From: Solirubrobacteraceae bacterium
Lineage (GTDB): Bacteria > Actinomycetota > Thermoleophilia > Solirubrobacterales > Solirubrobacteraceae
Length of the DNA stretch: 32,981 nt
Direction of reading: 5' to 3'
Assembly (NCBI GenBank): GCA_030690545.1
Contig: JAUYGN010000132.1
Coordinates: 1-32,981 of the forward strand
The translations under genes and the position numbers were made by a program. Shown in pieces: positions 1 to 6,881 of the stretch. Positions within the stretch are counted from its first letter, which is position 1. Each line of letters begins with the position of its first letter. The notes beneath the pieces are model-generated. The model saw only the letters and a list, made by a program, of their open reading frames with translations, had not been told where the DNA came from and searched no databases.

Positions 1-282
1 GTCGTCGGCGCCGCGGCCGGCCTCGACGACCGCGAGGTCGCGACGATCGCGCTCTACGACGACGCGGCGACCGTCGCGAGCGCGGCGCTGAAGCTGCTCG
101 GCCTCGACCCGGCGCAGGCCGCCCGCTGGGTCGCCGAGGTCGCACCCGAGATCGACGCCGCGGCGACGGAGATCGTCGCCGACGAGCGGCCGATCGGCGA
201 GCAGGAGCCCCCGACGGCGGTCGGGATCGAGCTCGCCGCAACCGTCCACGCACGACGAACGGAGCGCTACTTTGCAAGCTGA
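1..282 (+). CDS. ureF: Urease accessory protein UreF, C-terminal part (5' truncated by window)
   Basis: The first 93 codons are open from base 1 to the TGA at 280-282 and read as the helical C-terminal part of UreF (…[18 protein letters not shown]… and the family-like end ERYFAS). UreF works with UreG and UreD as the chaperone that delivers nickel to the urease active site in the cytosol. The end overlaps the start of ureG by 11 bases, as expected for translationally coupled accessory genes. The N-terminal half lies outside the window, so the call rests on the short C-terminus plus its ureG/ureD neighbours. Confidence 0.85.
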   Translation, partial: VVGAAAGLDDREVATIALYDDAATVASAALKLLGLDPAQAARWVAEVAPEIDAAATEIVADERPIGEQEPPTAVGIELAATVHARRTERYFAS

Positions 283-967
283 GCCTGAACGACGAGCACT
301 GCGGATCGGCATCGGCGGCCCCGTCGGGTCGGGCAAGAGCAGCCTGATCGCCGAGCTCTGCGGCGAGCTGAGCGACAGCCTGCGGATCGGCGTCGTGACG
401 AACGACATCTACACGACCGAGGACGCCCAGTTCCTGCGCGCGACCGGCGTACTCGAAGCCGAGCGGATCGTCGCGGTGCAGACCGGCTGCTGCCCGCACA
501 CCGCGATCCGCGACGACATCACGACGAACCTCGAGGCCGTCGAGCAGCTCGAGCGCGACGAGGGCCCGCTCGACCTCGTGCTCGTCGAGAGCGGCGGCGA
601 CAACCTCACGGCGGTCTTCAGCCCGGCGCTCGCCGACGCGCAGATCTTCGTGATCGACGTCGCCGGCGGCGACGACATCCCGCGCAAGGGCGGTCCCGGG
701 ATCGCGCGCGCCGACCTGCTCGTCATCAACAAGACCGACCTCGCGCCGTTCGTCGGCTCCGACGTCGGGCGGATGATCAGCGACGCCGCCGGGCGCCGCG
801 AGACGCTGCCCGTGCTCGCGCTGTCGCTGCGCACGCCGCCGCGCGCGCGGCCCGCCGCCGACTGGGTGCTCGCCCAACTCGCCGCGTTCAGCGCGGCCGG
901 CGGCCACCTGCACTCGAGCGTCAGCGGGGCGCCCGATCATCGCCACGCGCACGCCCACACGCACTGA
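272..967 (+). CDS. ureG: Urease accessory GTPase UreG with C-terminal His-rich tail
   Basis: SIMIBI-class GTPase that powers nickel insertion into urease. The 231-residue product has the P-loop GPVGSGKS (about residues 16-23), the metal-binding CPH motif (Cys74-Pro-His76), the ESGGDNL segment and an NKTD guanine-specificity motif. The start is a TTG inside ureF, supported by a GGAG at 261-264 seven bases upstream; no closer ATG/GTG fits before the P-loop. The last 20 residues contain seven histidines (HLH…[10 protein letters not shown]) and make the protein longer than the usual roughly 205 residues. In plants and some actinobacteria the His-rich stretch is at the N-terminus instead. The tail probably stores or hands over nickel (inference). 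Confidence 0.96.
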   Translation: MQAEPERRALRIGIGGPVGSGKSSLIAELCGELSDSLRIGVVTNDIYTTEDAQFLRATGVLEAERIVAVQTGCCPHTAIRDDITTNLEAVEQLERDEGPLDLVLVESGGDNLTAVFSPALADAQIFVIDVAGGDDIPRKGGPGIARADLLVINKTDLAPFVGSDVGRMISDAAGRRETLPVLALSLRTPPRARPAADWVLAQLAAFSAAGGHLHSSVSGAPDHRHAHAHTH

Positions 968-980
968 GGCCCTGCTCGAC

Positions 981-1688
981 GTGCGCGCCGGTGGCGCCGT
1001 CGCGCAGCTGCGGCGCGGCGGGCGGCTCGCGCCGCGCGTCCTGGATCGCGGCGGCGGCGTGGTCCGCGCGGCGTTCGTCCCGACGTGCGCCGGCCCGCTC
1101 GCGGGGGACTGCGACCGCGCGCGGATCGTGGTCGGGACCGGCGCGACGCTGATCGTCGAGCCGGTCGCAGCGACGCTCGCGCTGCCGGGCGCTGCCCGCA
1201 CGCGCCTGTCGCTGGAGGTGTCGGTGCAGGCCGGGGGCCGACTCGTGCTCGACGAGGGCCCGCTGATCGTCGCCTGCGGGGCCGACGTGCAGCGACGCTG
1301 CGTCGTCGAGCTGGCCGACGGCGCGATCGCGGCGCTGCGCGAGACCGTCGTGCTCGGCCGCGACGGGGAGCCGCCGGGAACGATCGACGGGATCCTGCGC
1401 GCCACGCTCGACGGCCGCGCGCTGCTGCACGACGGCCTGCGGCTGGGTCCCACTCGCGGCGACGAGCACGTCGCGCTCGCACCGGGACACCGCGTCGTGG
1501 CGACGATCGCGCTGCTCGGAGCGCGACCAGCGAACGAGACGCCGCACGCGCTCGCGCTCGAAGCGCCCGGCGCGCTGACACGCGCGAGCGGCCCTTCGCT
1601 GGCCGTCGTCGAGCGTGCGACCGGGCAGACCTGGCATAGCTGGTCGCAGGCCGCAGCAGCGTGCCGGCCTGCGCTGCGCGCCGCGTGA
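981..1688 (+). CDS. ureD: Urease accessory protein UreD (short)
   Basis: UreD (UreH) is the scaffold that links the UreF-UreG complex to apo-urease. The 235-residue product shows the family core GPLAGD (about residues 38-43), the following beta-rich stretch (VEPVAATLALPG) and the LRETVVLGRDGE region. It follows ureG by 13 bases, giving the order F-G-D. It is shorter than typical UreD (about 260-280 residues). In this frame the codons upstream of the GTG at 981, inside ureG, still read plausibly as UreD N-terminus (TRTEALLDV), but no ATG/GTG/TTG is available there. Either GTG 981 is the start or a rare start codon within ureG is used. Its stop TGA lies inside the first copy of the dyad repeat at 1683-1744. 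Confidence 0.9.
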   Translation: MRAGGAVAQLRRGGRLAPRVLDRGGGVVRAAFVPTCAGPLAGDCDRARIVVGTGATLIVEPVAATLALPGAARTRLSLEVSVQAGGRLVLDEGPLIVACGADVQRRCVVELADGAIAALRETVVLGRDGEPPGTIDGILRATLDGRALLHDGLRLGPTRGDEHVALAPGHRVVATIALLGARPANETPHALALEAPGALTRASGPSLAVVERATGQTWHSWSQAAAACRPALRAA

Positions 1689-1744
1689 GAAGGCTCTCAG
1701 CAGCCGCTCGCCCGCGTGAGAAAGGTCTCAGCGGGCGCTCACCG
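1683..1744. repeat. Two tandem 31-bp repeats, each with a TGAGA-N4-TCTCA dyad
   Basis: Two head-to-tail 31-bp copies (1683-1713 and 1714-1744) agree at 25 of 31 positions. Each contains a perfect inverted repeat, TGAGA-N4-TCTCA, at 1686-1699 and 1717-1730. The centres are 31 bp apart, about three helical turns, so both would face the same side of the DNA. A further TTCTCA half-site lies at 1747-1752. The position, between ureD and the first CAP gene, suits a regulator-binding site for the CAP gene. Short hairpins ending the urease mRNA are the alternative. No regulator is identified. Confidence 0.6.
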
Positions 1745-1811
1745 ACTTCTCATCGGCCGCGGTCAACGTCGTCGCCGCCCCGTTGCCCGAACGCGAAACG
1801 AGACCGCCACC

Positions 1812-2408
1812 ATGCCCCGACAGGCCGTCCCCACGCAGGCCCACGACTCGCCGCCCACGCGCCAGCAGCGCGTCTCGTCGGCGCGCCCGGCGCTCCTCGT
1901 CATCCTGCTGGCGGTCATCGCAACGCTGCTCTGGCCCGCGGCGCCGGCGTCCGCAGCGGCGTGCAGGTACCAGTACCTCGCGCCGAGCCCGACGACCTAC
2001 ATCAAGGTCGGTGCGGCGACGCGCTGCCTCATCAACGAGGAGCGCACGCGCCACGGACGCAAGGCGCTCCTGGCGAGCGGCCAGCTGCGCAAGGCCGCCC
2101 AGCGGCATTCACTGCAGATGGTCCGCCAGGGCTTCTTCGACCACACGGGGGCAGGCGGCTCGACGCTGCACAGCCGCGTCAAGCACGGCACGAGCTACCT
2201 CGCCAACGCCCGCCAGTACGCGCTCGCCGAGAACATCGCCATGAGCCCGCGCGGGCACGCGACCGCGCGACAGCTGGTGCATCAGTGGATGCGCTCCCCG
2301 GGGCACAGGCAGAACCTCCTCCACCCCGGCTTCCGCCATCTCGGCATCGGGGTCGCGGCCGGCGACGCGGCGGCGAGCTACACGGCGGTCTTCGGCGCTC
2401 GCTCCTGA
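1812..2408 (+). CDS. Secreted CAP/SCP-domain protein (copy 1)
   Basis: Predicted 198-residue exported protein. After a short hydrophilic N-terminus there is a hydrophobic segment (ALLVILLAVIATLLW) and an AxA-like cleavage site (PASAAA). The rest is a CAP (cysteine-rich secretory/PR-1/SCP) domain: LINEERTRHG, HSLQMVRQGFFDHTG, LAENIA and a WMRSPGHRQNLLHPGFRHLGIGV end. The His of FFDH, the Glu of AEN and the His of SPGH are the conserved cavity residues. Substrates of bacterial CAP proteins are mostly unknown. The ATG at 1812 is chosen because it puts the signal peptide near the N-terminus; the frame is open back to 1716. A close paralogue lies at 2823-3395. Confidence 0.88.
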   Translation: MPRQAVPTQAHDSPPTRQQRVSSARPALLVILLAVIATLLWPAAPASAAACRYQYLAPSPTTYIKVGAATRCLINEERTRHGRKALLASGQLRKAAQRHSLQMVRQGFFDHTGAGGSTLHSRVKHGTSYLANARQYALAENIAMSPRGHATARQLVHQWMRSPGHRQNLLHPGFRHLGIGVAAGDAAASYTAVFGARS

Positions 2409-2496
2409 GCGCGCGAGCAGCGCCGTCCTCTCAAGCGCCGGTCGGCTCCAGCGTCCGTGTTCGCGGACGGCACCCGACGAGCCTCGCGCGATCCAG

Positions 2497-2570
2497 CGCC
2501 CCGGGCAGGATTCGAACCTGCGACCTGCGGATTAGAAGTCCGCTGCTCTATCCAACTGAGCTACCGGGGC
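2497..2570 (-). tRNA. tRNA-Arg (anticodon TCT)
   Basis: Read on the minus strand, this forms a complete cloverleaf: 7-bp acceptor GCCCCGG/CCGGGGC, D-arm AGCTCAGTTGGATAGAGC, anticodon stem GCGGA/TCCGC around the loop CTTCTAA (anticodon TCT), and T-arm with GGTTCGAATCC. The discriminator base is G at 2497. CCA is not encoded and must be added by a nucleotidyltransferase. It follows tRNA-Pro by 29 bases on the same strand, so the two are probably co-transcribed. Confidence 0.96.
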
Positions 2571-2599
2571 TCGCCGGCGCCCGACTCAGCCGCCGACTA

Positions 2600-2673
2600 T
2601 CGGGATGGCCGGATTCGAACCGACGACCCCCGCGTCCCAAACGCGGTGCTCTACCAGGCTGAGCTACATCCCG
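2600..2673 (-). tRNA. tRNA-Pro (anticodon TGG)
   Basis: Minus-strand cloverleaf with acceptor CGGGATG/CATCCCG (the C1-G72 pair typical of bacterial tRNA-Pro), anticodon stem CCGCG/CGCGG around TTTGGGA (anticodon TGG), T-loop GGTTCGAATCC and discriminator A at 2600. CCA is not encoded. It is the first gene of a two-tRNA unit with tRNA-Arg. Confidence 0.96.
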
Positions 2674-2684
2674 TTACGCGCTGA

Positions 2685-2690
2685 ACGGTA
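2685..2690 (-). promoter_or_regulatory. Putative -10 box of the tRNA-Pro/tRNA-Arg unit
   Basis: TACCGT on the minus strand lies 11 bases before the mature tRNA-Pro 5' end. This gives a predicted start about 4-5 bases upstream of it, left to be trimmed by RNase P. The same hexamer precedes the hydrolase gene at 14453. No clear -35 box is seen. Confidence 0.45.
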
Positions 2691-2822
2691 GGGCCTGCGC
2701 CGGCCCGGCGCACCGAGCGGTGTCCAGCGAGCGTCCAGGCAGGCCGCGCCGTCGCTCGGCCGTACGTCCACGAGACCCGCCGCGCGGTGCTCGACGAACG
2801 CCAGAAATCCGATCAATGGACC

Positions 2823-3395
2823 ATGGCGCTCCATCTGCGTTGTCTCGCTCCGGCGGTACTGGTCCTCCTCTCGCTCGGGCACGCCGCCCCGGCGACCGCG
2901 ACCACCGCGACGGCCACGCGGTGCGCCAACGCAGAGCTCGTCCCCAACCGCTCCAATGCCGATCGCGTGCGCAGCGCGACGTTGTGCCTGCTCAACGCAG
3001 AGCGCACCAGGCGCGGCCTGCGCACGTTGACGAGCGAGCGCCAGCTCGGCAGGGCTGCAGGCTCCCACAGCGCACAGATGGTCCGCCTCGGATTCTTCGA
3101 TCACGTCTGCCCGCGCGGCTCGACGCTCAACACCCGCGTCCGCCGCGGCACGACCTATCTGCGCAACGTGCGGCGCTTCTCGCTCGGCGAGAACATCGCC
3201 TGGGGCAGCGGCAGCCTCGCGACTCCGCGAGCGATCGTGCGCACCTGGATGCGGTCCTCCGGCCATCGGCGCAACATCCTCGACCGTCGCTTTCGCAACG
3301 TCGGCATCGGCGTCGTGACCGGTGCCCCGGACGACGTCGGCGGCGCGCCGGCGGCCACCTACACGACGACGTTCGGCTATCGCGTCAAGCGATAG
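2823..3395 (+). CDS. Secreted CAP/SCP-domain protein (copy 2)
   Basis: A 190-residue paralogue of the CAP protein at 1812-2408. It has a signal peptide (APAVLVLLSLGHAAPATA), two cysteines bracketing the first helix (RCANAEL…LCLLNAERTRRG), then SAQMVRLGFFDH, LGENIAWG and WMRSSGHRRNILDRRFRNVGIGV. It carries the same His/Glu/His cavity residues as copy 1. The ATG at 2823 is preferred to the GTG at 2787 because it starts directly before the signal sequence. The two copies are separated only by the opposite-strand tRNA pair, so they look like a local duplication. The role is probably extracytoplasmic; no substrate can be read from the sequence. Confidence 0.88.
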   Translation: MALHLRCLAPAVLVLLSLGHAAPATATTATATRCANAELVPNRSNADRVRSATLCLLNAERTRRGLRTLTSERQLGRAAGSHSAQMVRLGFFDHVCPRGSTLNTRVRRGTTYLRNVRRFSLGENIAWGSGSLATPRAIVRTWMRSSGHRRNILDRRFRNVGIGVVTGAPDDVGGAPAATYTTTFGYRVKR

Positions 3396-3470
3396 GCCGC
3401 TCGGCCCACCAAGGCCGGCCGAAGTCCGCAGTGCCGTCACGCCGGGCCGGGGGCAGCGGCGACGGTCGAC

Positions 3471-3476
3471 TAGTCT
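3471..3476 (+). promoter_or_regulatory. Putative -10 box, near-leaderless start of the DUF1015 gene
   Basis: TAGTCT lies 9 bases before the ATG at 3486. Transcription starting about 7 bases after the box would leave a leader of only 2-3 bases. No Shine-Dalgarno sequence is present. Confidence 0.45.
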
Positions 3477-3485
3477 GCAGCGCCG

Positions 3486-4778
3486 ATGGCCAGCGTCGAG
3501 CCACTGCGCGCCCTGCACTACGACCCCGCCGTCGCGGGGCCGCTGCAGCAGCTCGCGGCACCCCCCTACGACGTCATCGACCCCGCGCAGCGCGCCGAGC
3601 TGGCCGCGCGCTCGCCGCACAACGTCGTCAGCGTCGACCTTCCCGAGGACCCCGCCGGCGGCGACCGCTACGCCCACGCCGCGGCGTTGCTCGAGCGATG
3701 GCGCGCCGAGGGCGCCGTCGTCCTCGACGACGAGCCGGCGCTGTGGGCGATCGTCCAGGACTACACCGGTCCGGACGGCCGCCGGCTGACGCGCAACGGC
3801 TTCTTCGCGCGCGTGCGCGTGGAGGACTACGGGCCCGGCACGATCCGCCCGCACGAGCGCACCCATCCCGGACCGAAGGAGGACCGGCTGCGCCTGACGC
3901 GCGCGACGCAGGCCAACCTGTCGCCGATCTTCTCGCTGTACTCCGATCCGGACCTGGCCGCCTGGCGCGCGCTCGAGCCGGCCACGCGGACCACCGAGCC
4001 GTTCGGCACGTTCGACGAGGCCGACGGCACCCGCAACCGCCTCTGGCGGATCGCCGACCCGCAGGCGATCGCCAGCGTCCAGTCGGCGATCGCCGGCGCC
4101 GAGCTGCTGATCGCCGACGGCCACCATCGCTACGAGACCGCGCGCGTCTACGCCGACGAGATCGGCGGCGAGGGCGCGCACCGCTACGTGCTGATGTGCC
4201 TCGTCGCGCTGCAGGACGAGGGCCTCACGGTCTTTCCGACGCACCGCCTCGTCACCGACCTGAAGGGCGACGAGGAGAAGATCGAAGCGCTCACGAAGAC
4301 GCTGAAGGACTGCTTCGAGGTCGAGCTGATCGAGCCCGACGACCTCGTCCCGCCCGGTGCGGGCAACGGCACGATCGAGCTCGGCTACATGGACGGCCAC
4401 CTCAAGCGCGCGTTTCGCCTCACGCTGAAGGACCAGTCGATCGCCGACGAAGCGCTGGCGGACATGCCCGAGCCCTACCGCCGCCTGGACACCGCGGTGC
4501 TCGAGGCGCTCGTGCTGACCGGCCCGCTGGGCCTCAACGAGGACGACATCTCGCACCTGCGCGGCCTCGGCTACGCGCGTTCGTTCGAGGAGGCCCGCGA
4601 GCTCGTCGACTCGGGTGCGTTCGACGCCGGCTTCTACCTGCGCGGCATCCCCGTCGAGCAGATCCAGGAGATCGCCGCCGCCGGAGTGAACATGCCGCCG
4701 AAGTCGACGTACTTCTTCCCGAAGGTCCCGACCGGGCTGCTCTTCAATCCGCTCGTCGAACGCGCCGACCACGAGTAG
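3486..4778 (+). CDS. DUF1015 family protein
   Basis: 430-residue cytosolic protein of the DUF1015 family (UCP033563 type). Family hallmarks seen are the N-terminal PPYDVIDPAQR (about residues 27-37), the mid-region RPHERTHPGPKEDRL, and ADGHHRYETARVYADEIGG. The C-terminal part contains MPPKSTYFFPKVPTGL, which is also typical. Length matches the family. No biochemical role is established that I can assert. In some lineages such genes lie near serine biosynthesis genes, which suggests small-molecule metabolism (weak recollection). Its stop codon TAG lies inside a putative -10 box for the next gene. Confidence 0.85.
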   Translation: MASVEPLRALHYDPAVAGPLQQLAAPPYDVIDPAQRAELAARSPHNVVSVDLPEDPAGGDRYAHAAALLERWRAEGAVVLDDEPALWAIVQDYTGPDGRRLTRNGFFARVRVEDYGPGTIRPHERTHPGPKEDRLRLTRATQANLSPIFSLYSDPDLAAWRALEPATRTTEPFGTFDEADGTRNRLWRIADPQAIASVQSAIAGAELLIADGHHRYETARVYADEIGGEGAHRYVLMCLVALQDEGLTVFPTHRLVTDLKGDEEKIEALTKTLKDCFEVELIEPDDLVPPGAGNGTIELGYMDGHLKRAFRLTLKDQSIADEALADMPEPYRRLDTAVLEALVLTGPLGLNEDDISHLRGLGYARSFEEARELVDSGAFDAGFYLRGIPVEQIQEIAAAGVNMPPKSTYFFPKVPTGLLFNPLVERADHE

Positions 4779-4781
4779 CAT
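4776..4781 (+). promoter_or_regulatory. Putative -10 box overlapping the DUF1015 stop codon
   Basis: TAGCAT includes the TAG stop of the DUF1015 gene and lies exactly 7 bases before a GTG at 4789. This matches the spacing found at the likely leaderless genes in this window. Confidence 0.35.
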
Positions 4782-4788
4782 CCTGCCG

Positions 4789-4842
4789 GTGAACGCATCG
4801 GCGCAGTGCCTCCGTGTCGAGCGCGAGCAGCGCACTGTCTGA
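4789..4842 (+). CDS. Possible leaderless 17-codon upstream ORF
   Basis: GTG at 4789 opens a 17-codon frame (MNASAQCLRVEREQRTV) ending at TGA 4840-4842. It overlaps the start of the Nudix gene (GTG 4814) in another frame. It is listed only because its start has the exact box-to-start spacing of a leaderless gene, while the Nudix start has no Shine-Dalgarno sequence. It could be a regulatory uORF or chance. Confidence 0.25.
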   Translation: MNASAQCLRVEREQRTV

Positions 4843-5434
4843 CGCGCTGCGCGCGGTCCTGCTGGACCCCGCCGAAGCGACCTCCCTGGAGGTCCACGGC
4901 CGCACGAAGGCCGCCGTGCTCGTCGCGCTGTACGAAGGCTCCGCCGGCGGCCGCCCCAGCGGCCTGCACGTCGTGTTCACCCGCCGCCGCCACGACATGC
5001 GCAGCCATGCCGGCGAGATCTCGTTTCCGGGCGGTCGCCGCGACGAGGGAGAGGACCTGCCGACGACGGCGCTGCGCGAAGCCGAGGAGGAGATCGGGCT
5101 GGCCCGCGACGGCGTCCAGATCCTCGGTGCGCTGACGCCGACGCCGACCGTCGCGACGAACTACGGCGTCTATCCGTTCGTCGCGCTGATCGAGCCGGGC
5201 AGGCAATGGACGCTGTCGGCGAACGAGGTCGAGGAGGTGCTCGAGCTTCGCTTGACCGACCTGCGTGCCGCCTGCACGCGACGTCGCCTGCTGCACCGCG
5301 GGATCCCGTTTCGCAGCGACGTCTTCGACGTCAGCGAGCAGGCGGTGATCTGGGGAGCGACGGCGCGGATCGTCGGCGACCTGCTCGCGCGTATCGACCC
5401 ACTGCTGCGCCACGACGGAGAGATGCCCGGCTGA
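4814..5434 (+). CDS. Nudix hydrolase, CoA pyrophosphatase-like
   Basis: 206-residue Nudix enzyme. The Nudix box begins at Gly74 and reads GRRDEGE…REAEEEIGL, with all metal-binding glutamates present. It is preceded by the UPF0035 signature FTRRRHDMRSHAGEISFPGG, which marks the NudL/NUDT7-like branch that splits CoA and its derivatives to phosphopantetheine and 3',5'-ADP. Substrate assignment is by that motif only. The GTG start is the first in-frame start after an in-frame stop at 4790-4792. The gene is followed after 4 bases by the isoaspartate methyltransferase gene, so the two probably share an mRNA as housekeeping and repair functions. Confidence 0.88.
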   Translation: MSSASSALSDALRAVLLDPAEATSLEVHGRTKAAVLVALYEGSAGGRPSGLHVVFTRRRHDMRSHAGEISFPGGRRDEGEDLPTTALREAEEEIGLARDGVQILGALTPTPTVATNYGVYPFVALIEPGRQWTLSANEVEEVLELRLTDLRAACTRRRLLHRGIPFRSDVFDVSEQAVIWGATARIVGDLLARIDPLLRHDGEMPG

Positions 5435-5438
5435 ACGC

Positions 5439-6044
5439 ATGAGCCGCGACGAGCTGCTGCGAACCCTGCGCGCGCGCAACCTCGACGCGCACGTGCTCGC
5501 TGCCGTCGCACGGGTGCCGCGCGAGCTGTTCGTCGCCGCTCCGCTACGGCAGTTCGCCTACGCCGACCGCCCGCTGCCGATCGGCGGCGGGCAGACGATC
5601 TCCCAGCCGACGCTCGTCGCGCGCATGGTCCAGCTGCTCGAGCTGACCGGCGATGACCTCGCGCTCGACGTCGGCAGCGGGTCCGGCTACCACGCGGCGC
5701 TGCTGTCGCGGCTGTGCCATCACGTCTACGGCGTCGAGCTCGACGAGCAGCTCGCCGAGCAGGCACGGCACGCGCTCGCGCTTGCCGGCATCGAGAACGT
5801 CACGATCGTCGCCGGCGACGGCGCCGCCGGGCTGCCCGAGCGCGCGCCCTTCGACGCGATCAACGTCGCCGCGGCGGCGAGCGGCGACGTCCCGCCGGCG
5901 CTCGAGCGCCAGCTCGCGGTCGGCGGTCGGCTCGTCGCGCCGGTCGCCCGCGGCGACGACGAGCACCTCGTGCTCGTGCAGCGCGACGCGCGAGGCTGCG
6001 CGCGCACGCTGCTGGACGCCGTTCACTTCGTCCCGCTGCGCTGA
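5439..6044 (+). CDS. pcm: Protein-L-isoaspartate O-methyltransferase
   Basis: 201-residue SAM-dependent enzyme that methylates isoaspartyl residues in aged proteins so that they can revert to aspartate. Visible features are the PCMT-specific GQTISQP (residues 51-57), the SAM-binding motif LDVGSGSGYHAALL (from about 76), the acidic VELDEQL after strand 2, and the post-motif GDGAAGLPERAPFDAINVAAAA. Length is normal for bacterial Pcm. It starts 4 bases after the Nudix stop, suggesting co-transcription. The downstream gene at 6097-6585 is convergent. Confidence 0.93.
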   Translation: MSRDELLRTLRARNLDAHVLAAVARVPRELFVAAPLRQFAYADRPLPIGGGQTISQPTLVARMVQLLELTGDDLALDVGSGSGYHAALLSRLCHHVYGVELDEQLAEQARHALALAGIENVTIVAGDGAAGLPERAPFDAINVAAAASGDVPPALERQLAVGGRLVAPVARGDDEHLVLVQRDARGCARTLLDAVHFVPLR

Positions 6045-6096
6045 GCGCGGGCTCGGCGGGGGTGGGCGGTCAGTGCGGTCCCGATGGCGTCGCGAG

Positions 6097-6585
6097 TCAG
6101 CCGCCGAGCAGCCGGTCGATCGCGGCGCGCGCCGCGCCCGCCCACGCCTCGCCGCCGGCCGGTTCCGCCGTCAGGATCGCGAACGGGATCTCGTTGAGCT
6201 CGCAGGCGCGCCGCAGCTCGGCGGCGCCGTTGGCGAGAACCTGCGAGTCGACCGTCCCGGCCGCTTCGTAGACGACGCCGCGCACGGTCGTGTCGATCGT
6301 CTTGGAGAGCATCATCTCCAGGCGCGATCCGTGCAGCGCGGCCACCTGTGCGGGGGTTCCGGACGCCGTGCCGAGCGCCCAGACGAGGATCGTGACGTTC
6401 TCCAGCGCATAGCGCAGCGTCCCGACGACGTCCGGATCGCCGATCCAGCACTCCGCGCCGGTCCGCTCGATCCGCGCGCGGTTGGCCTCGTCGCGCGTCA
6501 CCGCCCGGACGACGTGCCCATCGGCGACGAGCTGCGCGGCCAGCGCGAGGCCGCGGCAACCGCCGCCGATCAGCAGGACGCGCAT
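6097..6585 (-). CDS. Small NAD(P)-binding Rossmann-fold protein
   Basis: 162-residue protein starting MRVLLIGGGCRGLALAAQL, a glycine-rich dinucleotide-binding turn. AVTRDEANRARIERTGAECWIGDPD follows, and then TILVWALGTA. This resembles the N-terminal half of NAD-dependent epimerases or of ketopantoate-reductase-like folds. The later half is helical (EAAGTVDSQVLANGAAELRRACE) and no catalytic YxxxK is seen. The enzyme activity is unknown. It is transcribed divergently from the ECF sigma gene; a -10-like TAGCGT lies 6 bases before the ATG. Confidence 0.72.
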   Translation of the reverse strand: MRVLLIGGGCRGLALAAQLVADGHVVRAVTRDEANRARIERTGAECWIGDPDVVGTLRYALENVTILVWALGTASGTPAQVAALHGSRLEMMLSKTIDTTVRGVVYEAAGTVDSQVLANGAAELRRACELNEIPFAILTAEPAGGEAWAGAARAAIDRLLGG

Positions 6586-6591
6586 GTCCTT

Positions 6592-6597
6592 ACGCTA
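6592..6597 (-). promoter_or_regulatory. Putative -10 box of the Rossmann-protein gene
   Basis: TAGCGT on the minus strand lies 6 bases before the ATG at 6585. The mRNA would be leaderless or nearly so, although AAGGAC in the gap could also act as a weak ribosome-binding site. Confidence 0.4.
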
Positions 6598-6707
6598 CGC
6601 AACCCACCGGCACGACCGCTCGCTCCCTCCGTGAACCCCTTTCTCACCAACGCCCGCGCGCCGACGGCGGCGTTCGCGCAAGAGCAACCGGTGGCACGTC
6701 GACACGA

Positions 6708-6758
6708 GGGGGTGGGGCGGCTCATTCTCGCCCGGCGAGGCTCATCCGCCCCACCCCC
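6708..6758. repeat. Long inverted repeat with 13-bp GC-rich arms and nested hairpin
   Basis: GGGGGTGGGGCGG at 6708-6720 is the exact reverse complement of CCGCCCCACCCCC at 6746-6758. The 25-base spacer holds a smaller dyad, CTCGCC-C-GGCGAG (6727-6739), flanked by direct CTCAT repeats. It lies in the roughly 300-base gap between two divergent genes (Rossmann protein and ECF sigma), where no protein-coding frame is supported. Possible roles are an operator, a bidirectional terminator or a G-rich structure. No T-tract follows. Confidence 0.6.
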
Positions 6759-6780
6759 CGCGCGCCGGCGTCGGTCTCGC

Positions 6781-6814
6781 GCGGCGCTCGCGCATCCCGC
6801 GCGCGGAGCGCCGC
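6781..6814. repeat. 9-bp inverted repeat upstream of the ECF sigma gene
   Basis: GCGGCGCTC (6781-6789) and GAGCGCCGC (6806-6814) are perfect reverse complements with a 16-base spacer, 68 bases before the sigma-factor ATG. In such GC-rich DNA a dyad of this size may be chance, so it is recorded as a candidate site only. Confidence 0.35.
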
Positions 6815-6881
6815 TTCGCGCGCGGGGGAAGCCGACCGACCGCCGACCTCACGAACCGGCGACGGCGAGCGTTTCATCCCC

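Noticed and set aside
2664-4835. A 723-codon minus-strand ORF opposite CAP copy 2 and the DUF1015 gene.
   Set aside because: It is Arg/Val/Asp-rich with no domain and runs through a tRNA gene and two well-supported genes. Long antisense frames are expected at this GC content.
6853-6873. A possible ECF-type autoregulated promoter (GAACC … CGTTT) before the sigma gene.
   Set aside because: The spacing between the two elements (12 bases) is shorter than the usual 15-17 and it ends only 8 bases before the ATG, so support is weak.
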